DNA of 45,500 nt, from contig NC_092579.1 in assembly GCF_037975245.1 (NCBI RefSeq), positions 17,743,678-17,789,177 on the forward strand, in the 5' to 3' direction. The DNA is from Apostichopus japonicus. Its lineage: Eukaryota > Echinodermata > Holothuroidea > Aspidochirotida > Stichopodidae. Every line of letters starts with the position of its first letter. Position 1 is the stretch's first letter. The notes under the pieces were generated by a model, which saw nothing but the letters and a program-made list of their open reading frames with translations, was not told the origin of the DNA and searched no databases. Positions 39,601-45,500 of this stretch are shown here, piece after piece. Position numbers and translations under genes: made by a program.

Positions 39601-42600
39601 ATACAATTATATATTTTCTCAATAATTTAATCGATTAAAACTAGAGCAAGATCTTTATCGGCGAAAAAAGAGATATTGTTCAGAAAAATGATTCATTCTC
39701 TTCAAAAAAGAAGATAAATGAAACACCGTGTCCTTTGTGTTGTATTAGCATATACCAATGCATGTCTCTCCTCTTTCTCAGAATTGGTCTCGTCAGCCAC
39801 CTGAATGTATCAATGTATACGATAAACTCGTTAAAAAAAAGTATGTTAAAAAACAGAATTTTTCTCGCAGCATAGCATAGCAGATAATCTAGGTAAAATA
39901 TAGTCTAACAATGTTATTTAAACAGTTCCTTTCTTGCATTATAAAAGTCTTTGTCCGTAACATTACTATAATTATGAAGATTGTTATTCTACACACTATA
40001 TTCTTTGTAAAATAAACAGTCTGACAACGTTATTTATATAAAAAAAATCATGCAATGTGTCTTGTTTTCCCCCTGTAAAATAACTATATAGTGACTGTTA
40101 TTTCACTGTATCGGTAAAGTATACTGTCTTAAATGTTATATATAGTTTTTCCTTGCAATAAATGGGTCTTGTCTTGTCTGTTGTTTTACGTTTATCTAAC
40201 ACTATAATTTAACAAGTATAATTTATAATGTTTTCTTGCTAAGTGCCTCTTTCTGTAAAATTACTGTATGGTCGCTGTGATTATATTGTATATAAATAGA
40301 AGTACTCTTTGTCATATATAAAGTGGTTATTCACAAGCAAAGTCTTTCACACAACTTAACTGAAGTCACTCTAATTACAAATTTGTCATGCTACATAACA
40401 TTTAAGCAGCTGGAAATTTAGTGTCTGCATACCCAAACAAGTGTCAATTACAGTTTTATCACTCCTGGCTGTTTGATGGAATTACTAATTATGAGTGAGA
40501 TTATAAAAGAAAAAGAAGACAAATTATTGTTCTTATGAAACTTTTATTAAATATCTTCAAAACTTGTTCAAACATACTTTTGAATGCCAGAGCACTAATT
40601 CATACATAAGACTGAAACCACGACATCATAAAATTGAGACTTGCTCCACTCCTGCTAGTTCCTCACCCTTTCTATTGCTCTAGCCTCTACAATAAGGCTT
40701 TTTCTCTCTAAGTTACAGATGCACTTGCTGTGTGCGAAGTTCACTCAAGTTCACTGCATTATGTGACTACAGGAAGTAGTCTTCAATATTCATTGCTTCA
40801 CTTTCATGATTTCGGCATGCACTCCTGCTTTCAGTGCAGCCATGATTGCAAGATAGCAAACGATGTTTTGGACTTGACTATCCAGTCCGTAAATTTCCTT
40901 CTGAACAAACTCCCATGTAACTGCACATTGCCATGGATAGCTAAGATCTAAGGCATAGAATAACTTAAAGCAAACATCAAAAGTCTTTAATAGGGTCTGC
41001 TGAGCTCTAATCCATGCCAATCCGCCACAACGAAAATTTGATGGCCACCATCCCGATCACCCATTATTAAGACAAAAAGCTGGCGGTTCTCAACTTCCTC
41101 CAAATATCTCGGCCTGTTGGTTCCAACCTTCAACAAACAGAAAAACAAAGTGGATAAACATAACACCGTTTTCTAAAACCTTTCCAAACTTTTTACAAAC
41201 AAATGCAACAGAATTTGTATAAGTTAAAGTAGGCTAGCTCATCGATTTTCATTGCAAACCTAGGTCTATCCCTGTAAGTTCTCCTATAGTTAGCCGAGGT
41301 TACATTCTAACACGACTTACACCAGGGATCGGGCCTACATAAACAAAACAGATTTATGTTATAGGCCTAACAATACATATAGGCCTAGCTTAACTTGGTA
41401 GTTGGGCCTAACGTTAGTTTAGGCGTAGCCGTTAATAGTACAAAGTGGCTATTCTTACGACTAGTCATAACAATAATTCCCTTTTGCGCATGCGCAGTTG
41501 CCATTTTTACGACTAGGAGAACTATTTTTACGACCATGAGTAACAATAATTTCCGGTTAGGTTTAGGGTTAGGGTTGGATTGAGGGTTAGGGTTAGGGTT
41601 ACCCCTACTACATGCGCAGTTTCTTTATTTACTTTGAATTTGCATGAATTCGCCGATGTCGTAAGAATAGTTTATAAATAATTGTTGCGACTAGCCGTAA
41701 GAATAGCCACGGCCTTAATAGTAACAGGCCTAGCCTAATGTCAGGCTATGCGTATACACAAACTGACAATGTTGGAAACGTGATAGTCTAGGCTAAAGTT
41801 CTGTCGTAAAACTTTGCGTAAACACACAAAAATATTTTTTATGAGGCGATTCGCTTCATTTTAGGCAGTAATTCAGAGGGCGGTAAAAGTCATGAGAACT
41901 GGTGTAACGATGACCTAGCATAGGCATGGCCAGCATCACATTAGCCTTCGAACTGAGGACTGTTCATTAATGTGAAGTAATACACAGCTCTGCTCGAGCA
42001 TGAAGGCATATGCATTGATAACGGTAGACCTACCCTAACGTTAGGCCTCGCGCCCTGTTACTACTTGTGTTACTGTTACTGTTAGCACGCATATTTGAAT
42101 ACTTGAATATAAAGAAACTAGGCTAGGCCTTTTTACATCACAATCATCAAAACAAACTTTACCTTCAAAGATGTCATTCAGTGTTGTTAAATTTCATTCT
42201 GTGTATTTTTCTTAGACAAACGCATCCATTCTGTTTCGGCACTGCCCTTGTTACGAAAAAGCCCGCGAATTTAGCATGCCGGTTACGTCACTGAATTCAA
42301 CAGGAATGTAGTTACAAGTAAGCAAGTGATATATCTTCACAACCGGCTAACCAGGTTGCGGGTTGGTTGCTAGATTTTTAACCCCAATAGTGTCACTTTG
42401 AGGTTACCACTAGGATCATTTGACCAGGGAGTTTGTAGAGTGTGATACACGTCTGCTGGGGAAGGGTCCTTGATGAGGGGGTGGGGGTGTTGCTGAAATA
42501 TAACACTGAAGCAGAGAACAACTCTAGAGACAATCAACCTGTTAATTGTGGGCTGGATTTCATTCTTTTCTTTACCATAATGGTAATGTTCCTGCACGTA

Positions 42601-44902
42601 GGAGGTTGTTATACCATTGGACATTGGTACCGTGTTTGTAACTGGAGTGTTAGCTCATTGGTTAACGCCGGTGCCTTCCAATCATAATTAGGTCCTCGGT
42701 TCGAGTCACTCCTAGATTAATGTATGTCGTCCAGTTACAGAGTTGTTGACAATTGACAATTCATAATCATGGACGTTAAATATGAATCTAAGAGACTGAT
42801 TTCGGTCAGCTTGCGGCTTTGACAAGCCAATGAGGCTTCTTCGCGAGTTCCTGCTTACAGGAGGATCTAAAATACATACATAGGCTACTTTAGGTAAATT
42901 TCCGTAAAACATTCTTCAAATTCCAATGTACATGCATTATATTGCAGAAACAAACTTATTCTGTAAACTACATGACATATGTAAAAATTCTGTAAATATC
43001 ACAGAATTTTACAATTCAATATAAAAGACTTATATATTCTGCAAAATTTTACAAGATTTTCCTGTACAATTTCATTGGAGGGAAAAATTCTACCTTTTTG
43101 TATAAACCACTTGCTTTACATGTGCCACGGAATAAATTTCTTGGCTAACATGTTATCATTTTAATATTTGCTAATGTCATTTAGAAACAATCTTAAGACT
43201 TAGTTTGCAATCATTTGCAATCTATAAGTTAATAATACTCGACGCACTTGCCCCAGCTTCATAGAATTGTCGACCAAACCGGCTCTAAAAGTATTAGAAA
43301 AAACTTTGAATATACAGAGAAAAGAAACCACGGAATAGAAAGTCTTCAAGAAAGATTTTTGAATCACAAACTTGAGTAGCTTGTTTTCAAGTAAGCGGCC
43401 ACGGGGGGGGGGGGGGGGGGAATTTGATAAAGAGCCTGTTCTTTTGCCAATCTGCAGTTTTCACTTATGTTGCATGCTTTAATTTTAAAGTTGTAAAGTC
43501 CATATTTAATATTTGACATATTTTTTTATTAACGGTGATGGGACAACATCAATAGCAATCGTTTGTCCTTTGATGTGTGAGGATGTGTAACAGTATAATG
43601 CTGGGGTGGGCAACGTACGGCCCGCGGGCCACATGCAGCCCGCCAGTGATTTTTTGCGGCCCGTGAAATGTCTCAAGAAAAAGAAAAAAATCAATTTAAT
43701 TTACATCATAACAAAAAACGAGCTAGCTGTTTAGAATTTATCGGCACTAATGATGCTGTCAGGTAGGCCTATTATCCCCATTAATTATCAACTGTACTGT
43801 ATATATTGACATTATGTTTTTTTTGTGAATACAGATTAAGTACACACACCTTTTGCTTGAAGGTCCTCGGGATCAAAGGTTTGAAATCAAAAGCAGGTCG
43901 TTAGTTAGGTGCGGCCCAGCCAATTTTTCCCTCCTTATATCTGGCCCATTTATTCCAAATGGTTGCCCACCCCTGGACTATAATGAATAAGTTATGCATA
44001 TTTGATCATATATGTAAGTTGTACTACCTGTAAACTTATAACCTTTGACTGATTGTGTTAGTCTTGATATAGTCGTGATTCTACTTAGAGATATGCAAAT
44101 TATCTCTTACAGCTACTGTGTGATTGGTCTACAAACAATCATGTGATTAGCTAAGTGTAGAAAGTATTTCATCATCGCATTCTGTATCTTCCTGTACAAC
44201 ATAATGTCAACGCTATGTTGTAGGCCTATACCAGTCTGTATGAATAAACAAATAAATCAAATAAAAATAAAAAAATGAAAATAAAAAATATACGATACAT
44301 GGCGTTATTTATTTATATATTGAGCCGATGACAACCGGGGTTAATAATTATTACCTATAGAAGGTTTGCTATATAATAGATGTACGCGAAATATGAAAAG
44401 GTATACCCTCATAGACGTTTTAATGATAAGGCCTATATAATATAGCCATAAAAGGTATCACTTTAACTTCACTTCTCGAAAAGGGAGTTAAGTCAAAAGA
44501 CAAAGTCATTAAAAATGTCAAGAGAAGTGTGGCACGTACTTTCAAAGGTGATACGTACCTGCAAATGAACTGAAATTCAACATAACCGGAGCATTGAATC
44601 TTTTTTGAGAAAAAAATTGATCTCCACCTTGCTTTGCAAATAGGAATATAATCAGCCACGTTTATGAAATATGAGCGAATAGCCAGAGGATTTTGTTTAG
44701 CTGCTGAAGTAGGAATCGTTATTAAATTAGTTCCAAATTCCACAGCGGAGACAATGGATTCAATTCAAAACACAGTTTGAAGTATTCCGTTGAAACGAAT
44801 CCCTAACCTAAAACTTTATGGGCACAATTTTAACGTTTTTACTTACCTCAGCAAGTACCTGTTTCCATCGTTGGTCATCCGATGTTACGTTCGCAACATT
44901 TA
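30410..44902 (-). CDS. SLC23-family transporter gene, last nine exons (5' partial)
   Basis: Minus-strand exons 44847-44902, 39401-39582, 37948-38068, 35872-36028, 34116-34369, 32373-32502, 31310-31453, 31040-31135 and 30410-30627 join in frame to about 451 residues. They align by eye with human SLC23A1 from around residue 125 to the C-terminus. SLC23 proteins are multi-pass plasma-membrane carriers that move ascorbate with sodium or nucleobases. Landmarks are HWGVSL before a transmembrane stretch, VESLGDYNACA, HAINRGI, LGGTLIV, SSSRNLFVLG, GVIFDNLIPGTPEERG and a cytosolic tail with YDFPVGM. The family signature near GITK is changed (APIVIIGITK against [10 protein letters not shown]), so ascorbate transport should not be assumed. 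Exons for the N-terminal 100-odd residues lie beyond 45500. No frame disruptions were found, so the gene looks intact. Confidence 0.9.
31040..31135 (-). CDS. SLC23 exon: last transmembrane segment
   Basis: Encodes SPTVDSSLTVLLETGIFVGF and VSGVIFDNLIPG, like QILIVLLTTEMFVGG and ILDNTVPG in human SVCT1. Phase 1 at both ends, donor CCGG|GTAAAC. Confidence 0.88.
31310..31453 (-). CDS. SLC23 exon: NLFVLG region
   Basis: Encodes GMIISVGISLLQ, then SSSRNLFVLGLALFFGIVMP and EYLKQNPDAIKTG. The human counterpart has SSRNLFVLGFSMFFGLTLP. Phase 1 at both ends, donor ACAG|GTATGT. Confidence 0.9.
31539..31640. repeat. Minisatellite, 21-bp unit
   Basis: About four copies of ATCACGTAGTGTAAATGGAA(A), then a shortened ATCAAAATGGA variant, in an SLC23 intron. 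Confidence 0.85.
32373..32502 (-). CDS. SLC23 exon: VASRRV region
   Basis: Encodes VASRRVVQGVGVFCIIVSFL, then FFATIPAPVLGGTLIVKTG, matching VGSRRVVQYGAAIM and ASLPDPILGGMFCTLFG in human SVCT1. Enters at phase 0, leaves at phase 1. Confidence 0.9.
32850..33892. repeat. 52-bp minisatellite, about 20 copies, in an SLC23 intron
   Basis: The unit is made of CATCCATGGCATAATACAAA followed by CAGTCACTTTGTTGATATTGG and CATAATACAAA. CATAATACAAA occurs twice per unit, so the unit is itself a diverged doublet of about 26 bp. Copies differ at scattered sites (CAGATACTTTG in place of CAGTCACTTTG; GACATGATAC in place of GGCATAATAC) and by small deletions. It fills most of the intron between exons 34116-34369 and 32373-32502. 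Overlapping ORFs of up to 151 codons come from the repeat and are not genes. Confidence 0.93.
34116..34369 (-). CDS. SLC23 exon: substrate-site helices and signature motif
   Basis: Encodes QVVWPSLTFAAFFGMLAAVM, VESLGDYNACA, DHAINRGIAVEGLGG and GTGTGTASYSAPIVIIGITK. In human SVCT1 the last block is [20 protein letters not shown], so the Asn and Gly of the family signature are replaced by Pro and Val. The Glu of VESLGDY, which lies in the substrate site of the family, is kept. Joins at phase 1, leaves at phase 0 (AAG|GTAAAC). Confidence 0.93.
34450..34552. repeat. (TA)n / (TATG)n microsatellite
   Basis: TATGTATA and TATATA repeats just upstream (minus-strand sense) of the signature exon. Confidence 0.88.
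35690..35735. repeat. Poly-G tract in an SLC23 intron
   Basis: A run of about 19 G, then G-rich sequence (tttgggagagaggggggg). Confidence 0.9.
35872..36028 (-). CDS. SLC23 exon: extracellular loop before PYP
   Basis: Encodes MFLAIMCSWFLCFILTVSGF, then LPDDPSARTYRTRTDIGNEV, an NNT sequon and GWITFPYPG. Human SVCT1 has LPTDPKAYGFQARTD and WIRIPYP here. Enters at phase 0 and leaves at phase 1 (CCAG|GTGAGG). The ATG at its start is internal and not a start codon. Confidence 0.9.
36948..37240. mobile_element. Foldback element with arms of about 115 bp
   Basis: The left arm 36948-37061 and right arm 37122-37240 are imperfect inverted repeats. Shared parts include ACTACTGTAAAT, GGATCGTGCTGAT, a GGTAG...GCTAT(T/C)AGGATTAC stretch and AAGAACTGAGG. 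They enclose a loop of about 60 bp. The transcript of this intron could form a long hairpin. No coding capacity; class unknown. Confidence 0.8.
37948..38068 (-). CDS. SLC23 exon: FSQLLKN region
   Basis: Encodes TAALIVVFSQLLKNAEVPML, then GVQVVRSRIFLKFS, matching LLIILFSQYLRNL and LLRIQIFKMFP in human SVCT1. Its first base completes a codon begun in the exon upstream (phase 2). Donor TTCG|GTTAGT. Confidence 0.88.
39401..39582 (-). CDS. SLC23 exon: TM stretch with GPLSIAPV
   Basis: Encodes INGGLLLASLIELLIGVTGL, FVGPLSIAPVLILLGISLCQ and VHWGVSL, matching IMVSSVVEVVIGLLGL, IGPLTVTPTVSLIGLSVFQ and SHWGISA. Enters at phase 0. The donor CTTTT|GTACGT gives phase 2, which restores the correct spacing to the next exon; a later GT at TAC|GTAAAA would break the frame. 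Confidence 0.88.
39900..40330. repeat. Degenerate tandem repeat, about 110-bp unit
   Basis: Three to four diverged copies share CAGTCTGACAACGTTATTTA-like starts, CTTGCA, GTCTTGTC and TGTAAAATAACTATA segments. AT-rich, in the large SLC23 intron. Boundaries are approximate. Confidence 0.45.
40793..41140 (-). pseudogene. Broken fragment of an unrecognised protein
   Basis: The minus strand reads PRYLEEVENRQLFVLIMGDR and GGHQIFVVADWHG, then shifts frame to TLLKTFDVCFKLFYALDLSY and WQCAVTWEFVQKEIYGLDSQ, ending at a stop at 40790-40792. The second block resembles the C-terminus of a common family of uncharacterised animal proteins in which a Y-P motif precedes an aromatic-rich helix; I recall this from SAMD3-like and transposon-associated proteins. 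An acceptor-like sequence (TTTTTCTGTTTGTTGAAG) precedes it. A frameshift separates the blocks, so it is probably a pseudogene inside the SLC23 intron. Confidence 0.35.
41441..41714. mobile_element. Mutator-like miniature element enclosing TTAGGG repeats
   Basis: Arms GTGGCTATTCTTACGACTAG (from 41445) and, inverted, GTGGCTATTCTTACGGCTAG (from 41710) form inverted repeats of about 33 bp. TTAATAGTA at 41432-41440 recurs exactly at 41715-41723, a 9-bp duplication as in Mutator-like elements. Inside each arm a second, weaker TTACGAC...AACAATAATT copy occurs. The centre holds telomere-like repeats. It is non-coding and lies in the 5.3-kb SLC23 intron. Confidence 0.8.
41560..41602 (+). repeat. Interstitial telomere-like (TTAGGG)n tract
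   Basis: Several TTAGGG units (gtttagggttagggttgg, then gagggttagggttagggtta) in one orientation. The tract is internal to the miniature element described for 41441-41714 and is no chromosome end. Confidence 0.9.
42643..42882 (+). mobile_element. tRNA-derived SINE, copy 2
   Basis: Head TGGAGTGTTAGCTCATTGGT (A box) and GGTTCGAGTCACTCC (B box), then the same body as copy 1 at 11738-11977 (gttgttgacaattgacaatt; gcttgcggctttgacaagcc) and the tail GGAGGATCTAAAATACATAC. Opposite orientation to copy 1. Confidence 0.88.
43404..43420. repeat. Poly-G tract
   Basis: Seventeen or so consecutive G residues in the large SLC23 intron. Confidence 0.92.
43601..43977 (+). mobile_element. hAT-like miniature element, copy B
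   Basis: Ends CTGGGGTGGGCAAC and GTTGCCCACCCCTGG are inverted repeats. TATAATG occurs directly at 43594-43600 and 43979-43985, consistent with an 8-bp target duplication that has one change. The interior matches copy A at 14628-14994 in the opposite orientation, including GTAGGCCTATTATCCCCATT and GCGGCCC segments. Confidence 0.8.
44847..44902 (-). CDS. SLC23 exon, most 5' one in the window
   Basis: A 56-bp exon encoding NVANVTSDDQRWKQVLAE. It fits the extracellular loop before the IREVQGAIM region of human SVCT1 (NTSHIWHPRIREVQ), and NVT is a sequon. Acceptor TTTTGCAG, donor GAG|GTAAGT. It starts with two bases of a split codon, so another exon must lie further right. None was found up to 45500. 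Confidence 0.78.
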
Positions 44903-45199
44903 CTGCAAAACAAAAGCAACCAAATCAAGGAAAACGTTATCTTTTTACCGACTGAATGAAAACTTGTAACCTGTAAAATGGCCATCATTGCAACGTTTTT
45001 TGAAATATTTTTTTTTCATACAATAAAGTGGCGAAAAGGTACCCTGAATATGGTAAGGTGCAAATGTTAAACGAATTTGGGTTTGAGTAAATTATTATTA
45101 TTTTTTAAACCGTTGGTTTGGAGTGAGCAGCTGTTTTGACAATTAATTATCATCCGAAAGAGTTATGATGTAATAAAAACTAACGTCTTATATAACTAC

Positions 45200-45500
45200 G
45201 TGACTAATATTGAGGGAATCTCCTGTTCATTAGATTATGACATATTAACATCCTTGCATTATTACAAGCAGCTATCGCAATTATCACGTACAAGATATTT
45301 CGGTGACCATAGCTTCCAGATTGCTGCACCACTTTTATGGAACTCTCTCCCGGTTGAAATTAGGTCTTTAGATTCTATTATTCAATTCAAGCGCTGTCAT
45401 AAAACTTTCTATTCTCTCAACTCTATTAGTTTTTGCACATTCAGCACCTGTAGAGCGCATTTAACAACTTTTGTTGGAGTCTGCGCTACATAAGACTATG
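45200..45500 (+). mobile_element. 3' end of an L2-like LINE
   Basis: The plus strand encodes RTRYFGDHSFQIAAPLLWNS and LPVEIRSLDSIIQFKRCHKT, the C-terminal end of the reverse-transcriptase ORF common to CR1/L2-type LINEs (GDRAF..AAP.LWN.LP..IR....). After 45450 comes TGTAGAGCGCATTTAAC ... GTCTGCGCTACATAA, a short hairpin typical of L2 3' tails. The upstream part is missing, so this is a 5'-truncated copy. It ends at about the window edge. Confidence 0.8.

Noticed and set aside
41560-41602. Chromosome end or telomere
   Set aside because: Only a few TTAGGG units, with ordinary sequence and an SLC23 intron on both sides.
44420-44743. Minus-strand ORF of 107 codons
   Set aside because: No domain recognised; the SLC23 exon at 44847-44902 joins directly to 39401-39582 in phase.

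Overview
The window is animal nuclear DNA: AT-rich, with long introns, GT-AG splice sites, many microsatellites, miniature DNA transposons, LINE remnants and a tRNA-derived SINE. There are no operons, Shine-Dalgarno sites or long uninterrupted ORFs. The gene families (calcium-binding EGF plus C-type lectin mosaic protein, SLC23 transporter, rhodopsin-type receptor), an internal TTAGGG tract and a recurrent TAGGCCTA octamer suggest a marine invertebrate, most likely a deuterostome such as an echinoderm (perhaps a sea cucumber). That placement is an inference; the species was not identified.

Three genes could be assembled by hand from splice sites and codon phase. (1) Minus strand, 5824 to 3502: a two-exon gene for a secreted protein of about 273 residues with a signal peptide and six cysteines in the mature part. 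Its family was not recognised. (2) Plus strand, 13203 to 27097: a 14-exon gene for a secreted protein of about 686 residues. It has a signal peptide, a short cysteine-containing segment, one EGF domain, nine calcium-binding EGF domains (one per exon) and a long-form C-type lectin domain split over the last two exons. Every internal intron is phase 1. Three adjacent EGF exons lie in a tandem triplication of about 770 bp. A decayed EGF exon between exons 3 and 4 is split by a hAT-like miniature element. (3) Minus strand, 44902 to 30410: the last nine exons of an SLC23 (nucleobase/ascorbate transporter) gene. Its 5' exons lie to the right of the window. The signature motif of the family is altered.

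Gene remnants: the last exon of a rhodopsin-type GPCR, with a frameshift just after TM7 (11120-11441); and a broken fragment of an unrecognised protein (40793-41140, minus).

Mobile DNA: an L1/Tx1-like LINE with ORF1 and endonuclease on the minus strand and an RT fragment in the opposite orientation (6905-8884); the 3' end of an L2-like LINE at the right edge; two copies of one tRNA-derived SINE; several hAT-like miniature elements, two with perfect 8-bp target duplications; a Mutator-like miniature element that encloses TTAGGG repeats and has 9-bp duplications; a foldback element; and a chimeric sequence that starts with the first 45 nt of U2 snRNA. Tandem arrays include a 52-bp minisatellite of about 20 copies in an SLC23 intron, a duplicated (CTA)n array and a (TA)n tract.

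The genes do not look functionally linked. No prokaryotic system, CRISPR array or viral genome was seen. The best candidates for something new are the EGF/lectin gene with its exon triplication, the U2-headed element, the SLC23 paralogue with the changed signature, and the TTAGGG-carrying element.
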